A stretch of DNA of 64,000 nucleotides from Ruegeria sp. AD91A (GCF_003443535.1 NZ_CP031946.1:1984001-2048000); one strand, 5' to 3'. Counted from the first letter of the stretch, positions 1-9,501 are shown. Numbers and translations are program-made. Notes: a model not told the origin generated them from the letters alone.

Positions 1-809
1 CGCAACGGGGATTTCCAGCCAACCCGGGCCAACCCATCTGCCAGCTCTGCAACGGCTTTTGTCAGGATAGGAGGTAAGGCCACAGTGAAGCGCGTTTCCG
101 GAAACCCAAGCCATCTCCGGGTGCTGCGCACCACCTCAGCCAGGCTGTGAGGGGTATCTTCGACAAGGTCGTATGTGCCTTGCGGCAAGTGACCTGCAAC
201 GGCGTCGGTCACTGCCTTGCATAAATCCTGCATTCCGACGCATTGAACAGGCGTGTCAGGGTAAGCCAGAGGCTGAACCCAGGGCACCGCGGCCAACATA
301 CGCAGCAACGCGGTACCGCCATAGTCCGTCTGTCCAATGACCAGACCGGGCTTAAGTATCCAGAGCGGCACACCTGACGCGCGCAGCGCCGCATCTCCAG
401 CCGCCTTGCTGCGCAGGAAATGCGTACTCGCCGCAGCTCCCGCACCAATGGCAGAAAACTGGACGACACTTGCACCATGATCCATGCAGCCGTCAGCCAA
501 GGCTGCTATTGCAGTGTGGTGCACCGCTTCGAGGTCATCGTCTGCATTGTCCTGCAACGCGCCGGCGCAGTTTACCACGACATCCACATCAGTCAGCAGG
601 TCCTGCCAGTCCTGCGCGACAAGCAACTCACGCAGGTCACCCTGTTTCAGCGAAACACCCGGCAGGATTTTTGACCCTTGCCCAAGATCGCGCACCATAC
701 CCTGAACTGTTGCGCTTTCGGCCTGTAAAGCTCGTGTAACCGCAGCACCAATGAACCCATATGCGCCCAGAACCAAAACCTGTTTTCCAGAAAGATCGTG
801 TCGTGACAT
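1..809 (-). CDS. SDR/NmrA-type NAD(P)-binding oxidoreductase (partial, runs off left edge)
   Basis: The reading frame starts at the ATG at 809 and stays open to base 1, giving about 269 residues with the C-terminus outside the window. The N-terminus is a Rossmann nucleotide-binding motif GAYGFIG at residues 15-21 (GxxGxxG), preceded by the strand QVLVL. Further on are VDVVVNCAGAL and a long alpha/beta body typical of atypical/extended short-chain dehydrogenases (NmrA or NDUFA9-like). Members in this group of bacteria can carry an extra C-terminal membrane (DoxX-like) domain, but whether this one does cannot be seen. Substrate unknown. It is separated by 75 bases from the VIT transporter on the same strand. 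Confidence 0.8.
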   Translation of the reverse strand, partial: MSRHDLSGKQVLVLGAYGFIGAAVTRALQAESATVQGMVRDLGQGSKILPGVSLKQGDLRELLVAQDWQDLLTDVDVVVNCAGALQDNADDDLEAVHHTAIAALADGCMDHGASVVQFSAIGAGAAASTHFLRSKAAGDAALRASGVPLWILKPGLVIGQTDYGGTALLRMLAAVPWVQPLAYPDTPVQCVGMQDLCKAVTDAVAGHLPQGTYDLVEDTPHSLAEVVRSTRRWLGFPETRFTVALPPILTKAVAELADGLARVGWKSPL

Positions 810-884
810 TGGCCCATGCGCCCGTTTTCGATCACTCTACCCAACCGGGTGCAATTGAACAGTTATGACCGCCGGACTGCGACA

Positions 885-1595
885 TTACGGATGGAACAGG
901 GACCCGACGAGATACGCGATCAGCGCGGCCAGCCCGCCAATCAATAGCGTCTCGAGCCCCGACCGCCACCAGGGGGCCAGTGACCACCGGCTTTTGAGCG
1001 CACCGATCGCAAAGAAGACCCCCATGGTCATCCAGGCAGACATCGCAAACGCATTCTGCACCGAGGCGAGAAACGGCAGCAGCGGGATCATCCCCGCCAC
1101 CAGAAAGGCAAAGAAGGTGGCCAGCGCCGCCTTCATCGGATGCGGGTCGACACTGCCCAGACCATATTCACCTTCGATCATCAGGTTGATCCAGTTTTCA
1201 GTGCTCGAGGTGATCTCTGCCGTAGCCTCATTCAGAATGTCGCCAGTCAGCCCTTTTTGCGCAAGGATCTCACGCACTTCTTCGCGCTCGCCATCCGGGT
1301 ACAACGCGATGTGGCGTTCCTCGACCGCGCGGATGCGGCGAATGTTGTCCAGTTCGGCCTTGGTGCCCGAATAATTGCCCGCAGCCATCGAAAACCCGTC
1401 AGCCAGAACATTCGCCAGGCCAAGCGCCACGATAACGAACGGGGAAAGACCTGCCCCGGCAACGCCTGCCACAATGGCAAACGTGGTGACGGATCCGTCG
1501 ATGCCGCCATAGACGACGTCGCGCAACACGCCTCGGCCGGGCGGTGCGTTGATCCGTTCGGCGATTTCCTGCGGGCTGTGACCGTGATCCGTCAT
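885..1595 (-). CDS. VIT/CCC1-family metal (Fe/Mn) transporter
   Basis: A 236-residue inner-membrane protein. I chose the ATG at 1595 because AAGGAG lies just upstream, and a longer frame would run into the preceding ycjF gene. After a short hydrophilic head come two hydrophobic segments (about residues 26-48 and 52-70) with VVYGGIDGSVTTF and the motif GNYSGTKAE. A charged cytoplasmic region rich in Glu/Arg follows, then three C-terminal membrane segments. This is the architecture of the VIT1/CCC1 family, which exports Fe(II)/Mn(II) from the cytoplasm or into vacuoles. It follows ycjF by 59 bases on the same strand and may be cotranscribed. Metal specificity is not evident. Confidence 0.88.
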   Translation of the reverse strand: MTDHGHSPQEIAERINAPPGRGVLRDVVYGGIDGSVTTFAIVAGVAGAGLSPFVIVALGLANVLADGFSMAAGNYSGTKAELDNIRRIRAVEERHIALYPDGEREEVREILAQKGLTGDILNEATAEITSSTENWINLMIEGEYGLGSVDPHPMKAALATFFAFLVAGMIPLLPFLASVQNAFAMSAWMTMGVFFAIGALKSRWSLAPWWRSGLETLLIGGLAALIAYLVGSLFHP

Positions 1596-1654
1596 GGCTG
1601 ACTCCTTCGACACATTCAGTGTGCCGAAGCGCAGGCCGGGCGCCTTGCTTTGGA

Positions 1655-2644
1655 TCAACCCTTGGAAAACAGGCCCTGCAAGGCGCGTTTGATGATGCCC
1701 CGCGTCGAAGGTTTGTGCCTGTCCGAGAACGGCAACGGGCGGCACACCTCCATCGCGGCCACACCCACACGGGCGCTGAGCGCCCCGTTGACCAGACCCT
1801 CTCCGAACCGGCGTGACAGTTTGCTGAGAACGGAACCACCCAGAACAGGCTCCAGCAGATCATCGCCAACTGCCACCGCTCCTGTCGCCACCAGATGCAC
1901 AAATACACTGCGGGTCAGGCGCCAGCCGCCCAGCGTGCCCGCGCGACCGCCATAGATTTCCGCAACCCGGCGGATCATCCGCAACGACGCTGCCAGCGCG
2001 GTTATCACATCCGCAAGCGCCAATGGCACCAATGCGGTCACTGTGGCAACTTGCCGGGCCGCGGCTTCGACCTCGCGGCTGGCGGCTTGGTCCAGAGGGG
2101 CCAGCAGCTCATCTTCGGCAAGCTCCAGCAGCGCTGATGCATCGAACTGATCCGCCATACGTTCGGTTAATCGTTCGCGGCCCCAGCGTGTGTCTTCACG
2201 CCCTTTGTAGAATGCGATGATACGGTTGGTGACCGCACAGGCCTGAGCCAAATCGTCGTCGGCCAATGCGGTGTCAGCGGCCCGACGCAGGCCATCTACG
2301 CGGGACAATCGCCCCAATGCGGCCAGTTCACGGATAGCAATCATAAGCCCCACAAGAACCAGCGCGGCGATCAATCCGGTAACGATCCAACCCAATACAG
2401 GTGTGCGCGCCACCAGCGAGGTTGCAAAATCCCACGCGGCCACAGATATGGCAGCCCCGACCACTGCCAGGGCCAGCCCCCAGAACCAGCGCGCAAGAGC
2501 CGATGGTTTGCGCGCCGCCAGCCGTGCCGCGCTTTGCATCGCCTGCCCTTGCGGTTGCGCGATGTCCGGCACCGGCGGGGCCTTCGCGACATCAGCAGCG
2601 GGCTCATCCATTTCAAGATCGATCAAAACCGGGCCTTTAGCCAT
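1655..2644 (-). CDS. ycjF: YcjF family membrane protein (DUF697)
   Basis: A 329-residue protein with a cytoplasmic N-terminus, two membrane helices (around residues 50-70 and 82-105), and a helical C-terminal DUF697-like domain ending near LQGLFSKG. This matches the TIGR01620/YcjF family, partner of the YcjX ATPase in the phage-shock-linked ycjXF pair of enterobacteria. Exact function is unknown. Its start overlaps the end of the GNAT gene by 8 bases, and ycjX lies just beyond, so the three are probably translated together. In E. coli ycjX and ycjF are adjacent; here a small acetyltransferase gene separates them. Confidence 0.87.
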   Translation of the reverse strand: MAKGPVLIDLEMDEPAADVAKAPPVPDIAQPQGQAMQSAARLAARKPSALARWFWGLALAVVGAAISVAAWDFATSLVARTPVLGWIVTGLIAALVLVGLMIAIRELAALGRLSRVDGLRRAADTALADDDLAQACAVTNRIIAFYKGREDTRWGRERLTERMADQFDASALLELAEDELLAPLDQAASREVEAAARQVATVTALVPLALADVITALAASLRMIRRVAEIYGGRAGTLGGWRLTRSVFVHLVATGAVAVGDDLLEPVLGGSVLSKLSRRFGEGLVNGALSARVGVAAMEVCRPLPFSDRHKPSTRGIIKRALQGLFSKG

Positions 2645-3092
2645 GGATCACACCCTCACTGCGCCAGACAAACCGTATGTCGGGCAAGTTTTCATCGTTA
2701 TCCGCCCCATCGCTGCGGGCCACCTCGGCAAAATCGTTACGTTCATAAAACCGACAGGCTCGGGCATTGTCCTGAAATGCGGACAAGCTCAGCTCTGAGC
2801 GGCCCGATTTGGCGTGATTCAGCAATTGCTGACCAATCCCCCGCCCCCGAACCGGTGCATCCAGATAAAGCGAATGGATTTCACGACCGTTGAGCGCCAA
2901 AAAACCTACAACACCGGCCTCAGCTTCGGCCACAGTAACCCATTCCTGATCAATCATTCGCCCACAGAAGGCGATCGTCTCGGCGCAGCTGTGCAATTCA
3001 GGCATCCAGTCGTTTTCCAGGGTGAAACTATGCAGGATTGTCCCGATGGTGCCTGCATCCGTTGGGCGTGCGGGACGCAGAAGTACCGTCAC
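2637..3092 (-). CDS. GNAT family N-acetyltransferase
   Basis: A 151-residue single-domain GNAT protein. I chose the GTG at 3092, which overlaps the ycjX stop by 4 bases (GTGA); this gives the family-like N-terminus [16 protein letters not shown], whereas the longer frame reads antisense-like sequence through ycjX. Visible family features are the central strand VVGFLALNGREIHSLYLD, the acetyl-CoA loop VRGRGIGQQLL, and the C-terminal NARACRFYERNDF. Substrate cannot be deduced. It sits between ycjX and ycjF with overlaps on both sides, so it is translationally coupled to both. Confidence 0.85.
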   Translation of the reverse strand: MTVLLRPARPTDAGTIGTILHSFTLENDWMPELHSCAETIAFCGRMIDQEWVTVAEAEAGVVGFLALNGREIHSLYLDAPVRGRGIGQQLLNHAKSGRSELSLSAFQDNARACRFYERNDFAEVARSDGADNDENLPDIRFVWRSEGVIHG

Positions 3093-4519
3093 AACCGATC
3101 TCCAATCAAAAACTGGGCGGCACGATCCAGTCGGATATGCGGCGGGCCGTCTCCGGGTTTCAAGGTTAACTGGGCCGGGGCAAAGGCCATGAAGCCGTAG
3201 TCTTCGCCCAACCACGCATCAGCCCCATTTCGGGCCGGGCCCAACAGATGCGCTGGATCCTCGGGCAATTCACCGGGGTAGAAGGCAGCCTGTTTCCCAC
3301 TATCCAACAAGGTACCCCGAACGCATGGCAGTTCTGTCCCGTTGTGATTGCGCAATTCTTCGGTCGTCGCGCGCAGCGATGCCAGAGACAGGGCCTCGGT
3401 CCGGGCCCCGGCGAAATTCGCCCGATCGCGCGCCTCCCGCGTCAATGCTTCAATGATCGCGGTGAGGCGGGGATGCTGCGTGTGGTGCAAATGGTCGGCT
3501 TTTGTCGCCGCAAACAAAATGCGTTCAACCCGTTTTCCCAACAGCAATTGGCTGAGCCACGCATTTCGGCCGGGGCGAAAGGCCGACAGGATATCAGCCA
3601 TGCCACGGCGCATATCCTCGACCGCCTGCGGACCCTTATGAATAGCGCCCAGCGCGTCAACCAGAACCACCTGCCGGTCGATCCGCGAGAAGTGATCCCG
3701 AAAAAACGGTTTCACGACCTGAGCTTTGTAAGCTTCGTATCGCCGTTCCATCTCGCGTTGAAGCGTTCTGCGCCGCGACGGGCCAGACGCCACCAACGGC
3801 GCAAAGGTCAGGACCGGAGAACCTGCCAGATCCCCCGGCAACAGGAACCGTCCAGGGGTACAGTCGTAATACCCGGCTTCACGTGCCTGATTGAGATAGG
3901 TCGTAAACGACGATGCCAGCGCCTGCGCGGTCGGCTCGTCATGTGCCCCGGACGGGTCTGCGGCGTTGACCTGGGCCAGATACCCGGCAGCCTCCGAACG
4001 GGTCTCGATACGTGTCAGTGTTTCCTGAGACCAGACTGAATACGACTTGTCCAGCAAGGCCAGATCCAGAAGCCATTCTCCGGGGTAATCGACAATGTCC
4101 AGATGAACGGTGCGCGGTCCCTGCAAGCCAGCAAGCAAACCGGCTGGGCGGGCTTTGAAGGATAGGCGCAGTTCTGAAACCGCGCGCGTGCTGTCTGGCC
4201 AGTGCGGTGTCGGACCGGTCAGGGCGGACAGGTGCGTTTCATAATCGAACCGGGGTACAGTGTCATCCGGCTGCGGTTGCAGAAAAGCGGCGTTGATCCG
4301 ACCTTCCTGCTGCGCAACCAACCCGGTCATGCGCCCCCGATCCAGCAGGTTCGCCACCAGCGAGGTGATGAAAACCGTTTTGCCCGACCGCGCCAACCCC
4401 GTGACACCCAGGCGGATGACAGGCTCAAAAAACGTCTCGGATACGCTGTCGCCTAGGGTTTCGACGCCGCGCACAAGGCTGTCTGCCAGTGATGAGATGA
4501 CCAATCTGTCGCCCCGCAA
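3089..4519 (-). CDS. ycjX: YcjX-family P-loop ATPase/GTPase (DUF463)
   Basis: A 476-residue protein with a Walker A motif GLARSGKT at residues 41-48, and the YcjX hallmark [16 protein letters not shown] that serves as the Walker B/G3-like element. The length and the C-terminal segment (ending FLIGDRL) fit the DUF463/YcjX family of stress-associated P-loop NTPases. In E. coli ycjX is under PspF control; I see no obvious sigma-54 promoter in the short upstream gap here. It heads a tightly overlapping cluster ycjX, GNAT, ycjF. The divergent truA gene starts 92 bases away. Confidence 0.9.
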   Translation of the reverse strand: MRGDRLVISSLADSLVRGVETLGDSVSETFFEPVIRLGVTGLARSGKTVFITSLVANLLDRGRMTGLVAQQEGRINAAFLQPQPDDTVPRFDYETHLSALTGPTPHWPDSTRAVSELRLSFKARPAGLLAGLQGPRTVHLDIVDYPGEWLLDLALLDKSYSVWSQETLTRIETRSEAAGYLAQVNAADPSGAHDEPTAQALASSFTTYLNQAREAGYYDCTPGRFLLPGDLAGSPVLTFAPLVASGPSRRRTLQREMERRYEAYKAQVVKPFFRDHFSRIDRQVVLVDALGAIHKGPQAVEDMRRGMADILSAFRPGRNAWLSQLLLGKRVERILFAATKADHLHHTQHPRLTAIIEALTREARDRANFAGARTEALSLASLRATTEELRNHNGTELPCVRGTLLDSGKQAAFYPGELPEDPAHLLGPARNGADAWLGEDYGFMAFAPAQLTLKPGDGPPHIRLDRAAQFLIGDRL

Positions 4520-4611
4520 TTATCGTTTCACCCAAGATAGGTAGAGGGTACGGCACATACCAGCGCTTTCGCCCCCTTGCCCGTTCCCGCGCTGCGCTGT
4601 ACCAGCGGCAC

Positions 4612-5379
4612 ATGCCCAGATACGCGTTGAAAGTTGAATACCAGGGGGAACCGTTTGCCGGATGGCAGCGGCAGAAGGATCAACCGTCCGTGCAGGGGGC
4701 AATCGAACAGGCCCTGTCCCATATCCAGCCGGGTGCGCATACGATTGCTGCCGCAGGGCGCACCGATGCTGGGGTTCATGCGTTGGGCCAGGTCGCCCAT
4801 TGCGACATGGTCAAGGAATGGGACCCGTTCCGCCTGTCCGAGGCGCTGAACTATCACCTCAAACCGCAGCCGGTGGCGATCGTGAACGCCGCGCGCGTGA
4901 CTGACGATTGGCACGCGCGGTTTTCGGCGGTCGAACGGCAATACCTGTTCCGCATCCTGATGCGACGCGCGCCTGCAACCCATGACAGGGGGCAGGTTTG
5001 GCAGATCAATCATCCGCTGGATGTCGAGGCCATGCAGGAAGGGGCGAACATGCTGCTGGGTCACCATGATTTCACGACCTTCAGGTCGTCGATTTGTCAG
5101 GCCGCCAGCCCGGTCAAAACTCTGGATGAGTTGCGGGTAGAACTGGTTCAGGGCTTTTCCGGCCCCGAGGTCCATTTCCACGTACGGGCACGGTCATTCC
5201 TGCACAATCAGGTGCGCAGTTTCGTCGGAACCCTGGAACGTGTGGGCGCCGGAGCGTGGGCCCCGGAAGAGGTGCGTGAGGCGTTGGAAGCTGCCGACCG
5301 TGCGGCCTGCGGCCCTGTCTGTCCGCCGCAAGGGCTGTATCTGGCGCGGGTCGGATATCTGGAACCAGTGTTCGACTGA
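4612..5379 (+). CDS. truA: tRNA pseudouridine(38-40) synthase TruA
   Basis: A 255-residue protein that isomerises uridines 38-40 of the tRNA anticodon arm. The family core is clear: [20 protein letters not shown] at the N-terminus, the catalytic Asp52 in [12 protein letters not shown] (residues 47-56), and [15 protein letters not shown] towards the C-terminus. Length matches TruA from other alphaproteobacteria. The start at 4612 gives the canonical N-terminus. It converges with the Ni/Co exporter gene; the two stop codons are almost adjacent (5379 and 5381) with no clear terminator between them. Confidence 0.96.
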   Translation: MPRYALKVEYQGEPFAGWQRQKDQPSVQGAIEQALSHIQPGAHTIAAAGRTDAGVHALGQVAHCDMVKEWDPFRLSEALNYHLKPQPVAIVNAARVTDDWHARFSAVERQYLFRILMRRAPATHDRGQVWQINHPLDVEAMQEGANMLLGHHDFTTFRSSICQAASPVKTLDELRVELVQGFSGPEVHFHVRARSFLHNQVRSFVGTLERVGAGAWAPEEVREALEAADRAACGPVCPPQGLYLARVGYLEPVFD

Positions 5380-5380
5380 C

Positions 5381-6316
5381 CTAGATCGCCCGCAAAAGCA
5401 ATCCACTTGCGATCACGGCAATGATCAGCCCGGCGACCAGTTCGATCGTTGGGGCCAGCACCGATGCGAACCGCGTTGCTGAGGCTGAGGCCAGCAGACC
5501 TCCGCGAAGGCCAAAGGATGTCCATCCCACCAAGGTCGTCACCAACGCCGTGCCCAATGCCATGGCAAAGGCCCCAGCGATACCGACCATCGCGATGCCC
5601 ATCTGCCACGTCAGGATCAGTACGAACAATGCACCTGTGCACGGTCGCGCCGCGATGCCAGCTATCAGGATCAGGGCCTCGCGCAGTGAACCAACATTTG
5701 CAACTTCTTGCGCAGTTGGGCCATGGCGGTGACCACAGTCTGAACAGACCTCTCCATCGTGGTGGTGATGATGCGTGTGATCGTTTTCATCATGATGGTG
5801 GTCGTGGGGCGATGTGGTTTTCCGTCCCCTTGCGAAACTGCGCAAAGACCGAACCACCAGCCAAAGACCGATAAGGACGATTGCACCGTAGCTTATCGGA
5901 GCCATGACCTGTTCAGTCGTTCCGACAAGGCTTTCACGGGACATCTGGAACACCAGCACCCCGGCATAGACCAGTACGACGGCCGTCACCGCCTGCCCCA
6001 GGCTGGACAATACACTGATCGCCGATAACCGCCAAAAGGCGACGCGCCGACCCAACCCGTAGCCACCGATCAGGACCTTTCCGTGGCCGGGGCCGATGGC
6101 ATGAAAGAACCCGTAAGCGAAACAGACCGTCAGTAGCGTTGCCACCGCCTCGGGCTGCTCGGCACGCGCGGCACGCAAGGACCGGGCAATCTGGTTCTGG
6201 AATTCTCGTTGCTCCCCCGCGGCCCAGGCCGCAAGACTGTCAAAGCCTCCGCTGCCCCAGAACCAGAGCAGCAGACCGCAGGCAAGAGCAACCGGAACAA
6301 TCAGGTAGCGGGACAT
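5381..6316 (-). CDS. NicO/RcnA-type nickel-cobalt transporter with His-rich loop
   Basis: A 311-residue polytopic membrane protein. The family motif HAIGPGHGK is at residues 72-80, and RPCTGALFVL with several hydrophobic segments lies in the C-terminal half. Between the two membrane halves is a cytoplasmic metal-binding loop (about residues 171-198) made almost entirely of His, Asp, Glu and Cys, including CSDCGHRHG. This is the layout of RcnA/NicO-family Ni/Co exporters; the direction of transport and the metal are inferred from the family. Its start overlaps the end of the DUF1007 gene by 16 bases, indicating translational coupling. Confidence 0.9.
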   Translation of the reverse strand: MSRYLIVPVALACGLLLWFWGSGGFDSLAAWAAGEQREFQNQIARSLRAARAEQPEAVATLLTVCFAYGFFHAIGPGHGKVLIGGYGLGRRVAFWRLSAISVLSSLGQAVTAVVLVYAGVLVFQMSRESLVGTTEQVMAPISYGAIVLIGLWLVVRSLRSFARGRKTTSPHDHHHDENDHTHHHHHDGEVCSDCGHRHGPTAQEVANVGSLREALILIAGIAARPCTGALFVLILTWQMGIAMVGIAGAFAMALGTALVTTLVGWTSFGLRGGLLASASATRFASVLAPTIELVAGLIIAVIASGLLLRAI

Positions 6317-6948
6317 GAAACACGGATCTCGGTCGCGAAGTTTTCACCGACCAGTGGAATATCGTTTTCCTCGAGGTCATAGTCTGCGTCCAGTGTCAGC
6401 AGGAACGCCTGCATCTGTGCAAGTTGTCCATCGATGTCCGGGTCAAACCGATCCATCTGGCACGCAGCAGGACCTGTGACGGTCACGGGCCGCGTCACCT
6501 CGTAGGCGGTGTAAAACGTCTCATCAAATGCCTTTGCGGACAATGCCGTGGCAGGTACGGCGCCAGCTTCCACCGCCCTGAGATGCGTGGTGACAACGCG
6601 CCCGTCTTCAACTGTCGCGTGCGCCTCCATCGGACCGGAAAGTGCAACCGGGTTTCCGTCTGCCGTAACGACAAGATCGCCGTTGTATCCCTCAACCCAC
6701 TGCATATCGAACCCGGTCAGGAACTGTTCTTCGCTTTCCGTCAGAATGCCGTCAGCATCCTGATCCAGCTTCATGTCTTCCAGAACCAGCAACGAGTAGA
6801 ATTCGTCATATGCCCAGGTCACGCGGACATGGGTCAATTGACCAGCGTCATCCACGATAAACTCCAGCCCGGTACCAATGAAAACATGCGGGTGGGCATT
6901 GGCCTGCATAGGCAAACAAAGGATCAAAGTGGTTATAAGGTAACGCAT
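6301..6948 (-). CDS. DUF1007 periplasmic protein, partner of the Ni/Co transporter
   Basis: A 215-residue exported protein. I placed the start at 6948, where MRYLITTLILCLPMQANA reads as a clean signal peptide cleaved before HPHVFIG; the longer frame adds 23 unlikely residues. HPHVF at the mature N-terminus is the signature of DUF1007, and DLTVRVTWAYDEFYS-like sequence follows (here THVRVTWAYDEFYSLL). DUF1007 genes are commonly paired with NicO/RcnA transporters, and here the two overlap by 16 bases. A periplasmic metal-handling role is likely but not shown. The His at the exposed N-terminus could bind metal. Confidence 0.85.
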   Translation of the reverse strand: MRYLITTLILCLPMQANAHPHVFIGTGLEFIVDDAGQLTHVRVTWAYDEFYSLLVLEDMKLDQDADGILTESEEQFLTGFDMQWVEGYNGDLVVTADGNPVALSGPMEAHATVEDGRVVTTHLRAVEAGAVPATALSAKAFDETFYTAYEVTRPVTVTGPAACQMDRFDPDIDGQLAQMQAFLLTLDADYDLEENDIPLVGENFATEIRVSCPAT

Positions 6949-7020
6949 AGTCGCAAGATAGGTGTCCCTCCACGTGGCGGCAACGACATTTTCAATCCCT
7001 ACGCGAAATCCGGCCAAACA

Positions 7021-7827
7021 TCAGGTCGGCGGAAACAGAACCAGTGTTTGCAGCGCAGTACCCACCGGACCCTGCGTATCGAAGAGCACGGATTGAGACA
7101 TGCCGATACCGGAAGGCTGCCAATGCGAAACCGACTTCGAGGCCAGCCAGTCCGAAACCGGTTCACGGTGGATATGCACGGTCAGGTCAGTATTCATGAA
7201 CCCCATTTCCGAGGTTGGCGCATTCCATGAGATACCGTTGCCACAATCGGCCAAAGGACACAGCGCCTGAATGGGCGACTGATCCTCGCCTTGCAAAAGC
7301 TGCGGAGTACGCATCCAAATTGTTTTGGGCCCAGCACCCTGTTTTCCCCCTGTCGGATAGCGAATATCGCTGTAATGGGCGAAACCGGGCAGATCGTGGC
7401 GAATTTCACCAATTGGAAAGGGGCCCTCTACAACATCCTCTATCCTCGGCGCATCTATGTCGACATTCGGCACCTGCCCCAGATCGCGCCGCAAAAGATG
7501 CATTGTGGTGGCCGTAGCGCAGAGCGTGTCATCAAGATCGTGTACCGTGACCCGCGTGGTCCCGAGCGTCTTGGTATGGCGCGTGGTCTCTGCCGCGACA
7601 CGGAGCCCGGCCAATGGAAGTGGACGCAACAAATCAACGGTCAGACGGGTCAGCATCTTTTCGGGGCCGATTTCGGTTTCCGCGGCCCGCACAATCAAAC
7701 CGCTGACCGGCCCCGCGTGGCAATGAGCGGCAGACCACGGCCCGCGCGCGGCATCGTTACCAATAAAGGCCCCGTCATCGCGCTGATGAAAGTAGGTCTT
7801 GTCCGCAAAATCCAGCGCTTCCGCCAT
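7021..7827 (-). CDS. TesB-like acyl-CoA thioesterase family protein
   Basis: A 268-residue protein with the double hot-dog layout. The N-terminal half holds HCHAGPVSGLIVRAAE and LTRLTVDLLRPLPLAGLRV, a common pattern in the thioesterase-like/TesB C-terminal superfamily. The C-terminal half holds WNAPTSEMGFMNTDLTVHIHR. I start at the ATG at 7827, preceded by GAGGAACAC; the longer frame adds nine residues without a better ribosome site. It probably hydrolyses acyl-CoA esters; the chain-length range cannot be read from sequence. It lies 72 bases upstream of the DUF1007 gene on the same strand. Confidence 0.8.
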   Translation of the reverse strand: MAEALDFADKTYFHQRDDGAFIGNDAARGPWSAAHCHAGPVSGLIVRAAETEIGPEKMLTRLTVDLLRPLPLAGLRVAAETTRHTKTLGTTRVTVHDLDDTLCATATTMHLLRRDLGQVPNVDIDAPRIEDVVEGPFPIGEIRHDLPGFAHYSDIRYPTGGKQGAGPKTIWMRTPQLLQGEDQSPIQALCPLADCGNGISWNAPTSEMGFMNTDLTVHIHREPVSDWLASKSVSHWQPSGIGMSQSVLFDTQGPVGTALQTLVLFPPT

Positions 7828-8193
7828 GTGTTCCTCGGGTCTATTCTTGTGCAAATCGTTTCAATTCATCTGGGCCCAGGTGTTCAACCACTTTCGCTAT
7901 TCTGACGTCGGGGGGCGGACATGTTGGACACACCGTCCTTGCAATCAGTTTCGTTTTCGCTTCCAGGGAAACACGTGTCATCCAGCCGCATGATCTCAGC
8001 CCCGGTCATTGCGGTAACATCCTTCAGATGATCATGATTTTGATCCATCAGGCTGATTGTCATGTTTGCCGAAATGTCCCTGTCAAGCACCCAGTCCGGG
8101 CTATACTTTTGCCGCAAGGATGGCTTAACTGCCCGGGCCCTGTCCACCGTAATGACGGGACGTCACCGCATCAAACCTAAGCAGGAGCCGTAC
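7828..8193. other. Intergenic stretch between divergent genes, no confident gene
   Basis: This 366-base gap separates the divergent thioesterase and 2-hydroxyacid dehydrogenase genes. It holds a minus-strand open frame (7884-8147) encoding 87 residues, or 59 from an internal Met, with the acidic stretch LDDTCFPGSENETDCKD. I found no family resemblance and no convincing ribosome site, so I do not call it. The AT-rich part near 8010-8060 could contain promoter elements, but none is clear. Confidence 0.5.
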
Positions 8194-9129
8194 ATGGCGT
8201 TGTTGATCGAAACCGGGTTGTCCAACTGGATAAGTGATGACGACATTGCCCGCAGTTTACAGGCGGTGTTGCCGGATGCGGATATCCGCACCGCCGATAC
8301 GTTGGGAAATCCGGATGACATAACAATGCTGGCCGTGGTTGATATGCAACGTGACCACCCGACGCGACTGTCCAACCTGAAACTGGTACAAAAGCTGGGT
8401 GCAGGGGTGGAAACCATTGTCAGTCATCCCGGTTTGCCCGGTCACGTTCGCATCGCCCGCCTGAAGCCTGACGCACCGGCGCAGGGCATTGCCGAGTGGT
8501 TTCTTGCCTATATCCTGCGCGCTCAGCGACACATGGCATTTCACGAAGCGGCCCAAACCCGCGCCGAGTGGTCCCCGCGCGCACCGGTTTTTACGCCGGA
8601 CACCGTAGTCGGCGTTCTGGGTCTTGGTCACATCGGTGCCCGCACCGCGCGGATGCTGCACGCCGTGGGCTTTCAGGTGATGGGCTGGAGCCGTACGCCC
8701 AAAGCCATCGAAGGCGCAACTTGTTTGCATGGGCAGGACGCGTTGCCCGCGCTTCTTGGCCAATGCGACCACGTTTGCGCAATCCTGCCCTCGACCCCTC
8801 AAACCGCTGGCCTGTTTGATGCCCGGATGCTGGCGGCGATGAAACCCGGCAGTCAGTTGCTGAACGCGGGGCGCGGAAATCTGATTGATGAGGGCGCTCT
8901 CATCGCGGCACTGGACGCAGGTGTTCCGGGGCATGCCGTGTTGGACGTCACGTCGCGGGAACCTTTGCCACAAGACAGCCCGTTATGGCGCCACCCCGGC
9001 GTTACGATCACGCCACATGTTTCGGGCTGGCATCTGGGCGATGCGTTGTCGGATGTGGCTGAAAACTTCCAACGCCTCTGTTCTGGCGCGCCCTTGCTAC
9101 ATGAAGTCAATCGCGATCAGGGCTATTGA
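8194..9129 (+). CDS. D-2-hydroxyacid dehydrogenase, glyoxylate/hydroxypyruvate reductase A-like
   Basis: A 311-residue NAD(P)-dependent dehydrogenase, close in length to E. coli GhrA (about 312). The start ATG at 8194 follows GCAGGAG. The dinucleotide-binding motif VLGLGHIGARTA is in the middle. Active-site elements of the family follow: NAGRGNLIDEGALIAAL with the substrate Arg region, and the catalytic His in TITPHVSGW. The short N-terminal domain (LVQKLGAGVETI) is GhrA-like rather than SerA-like. Likely reaction: reduction of glyoxylate or hydroxypyruvate to the hydroxyacid. It stands alone, with convergent small genes downstream. Confidence 0.87.
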   Translation: MALLIETGLSNWISDDDIARSLQAVLPDADIRTADTLGNPDDITMLAVVDMQRDHPTRLSNLKLVQKLGAGVETIVSHPGLPGHVRIARLKPDAPAQGIAEWFLAYILRAQRHMAFHEAAQTRAEWSPRAPVFTPDTVVGVLGLGHIGARTARMLHAVGFQVMGWSRTPKAIEGATCLHGQDALPALLGQCDHVCAILPSTPQTAGLFDARMLAAMKPGSQLLNAGRGNLIDEGALIAALDAGVPGHAVLDVTSREPLPQDSPLWRHPGVTITPHVSGWHLGDALSDVAENFQRLCSGAPLLHEVNRDQGY

Positions 9130-9144
9130 AACCTGACCCGATGA

Positions 9145-9501
9145 TCAGGGCGTAAGGATCCAGTTGCCATTGCCATCGTTGCATCGGCGGGTTCGGATTT
9201 CCCTGCTCTGATCACCACCGTCCGGCTGAATCACATGCTGAAGACCAACGCAATTTCCCTTCACCGATTGCACCCGGATTGTTCCTTTTGAACCCGTGTC
9301 GTCATTCTTCCATGACCGCTCCTGGCCCACGGATGGCGTGCCACTGGTCAAAAGCGCGTTTGAGGCCGCGTTGACCACTTCGAAATCTGCTGGAGACAAC
9401 CCCATCTCGGCTATGATTCGAGATAGCGGCTTGGCCTCGACCGCATTGGTCATCAAAAGAATGCCGAATGCGGCTATGGCGGTTAAAATCGGGGCATTCA
9501 T
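9145..9501 (-). CDS. Small exported protein, 17-kDa surface antigen-like C-terminus
   Basis: A 118-residue protein with an N-terminal signal peptide (MNAPILTAIAAFGILLMTNA, cleaved near VEA-KP). The C-terminal half has SWKNDDTGSKGTIRV, GNCVGLQHVI and RRCNDGNGNWILTP. The spacing of the two Cys and the closing Cys-x-DG-x-W pattern resembles the RT0821/Lpp0805 (17-kDa antigen-like) family. Function unknown; probably periplasmic or envelope-associated. GAGG lies five bases before the ATG at 9501. It converges with the 2-hydroxyacid dehydrogenase gene. Confidence 0.7.
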   Translation of the reverse strand: MNAPILTAIAAFGILLMTNAVEAKPLSRIIAEMGLSPADFEVVNAASNALLTSGTPSVGQERSWKNDDTGSKGTIRVQSVKGNCVGLQHVIQPDGGDQSREIRTRRCNDGNGNWILTP

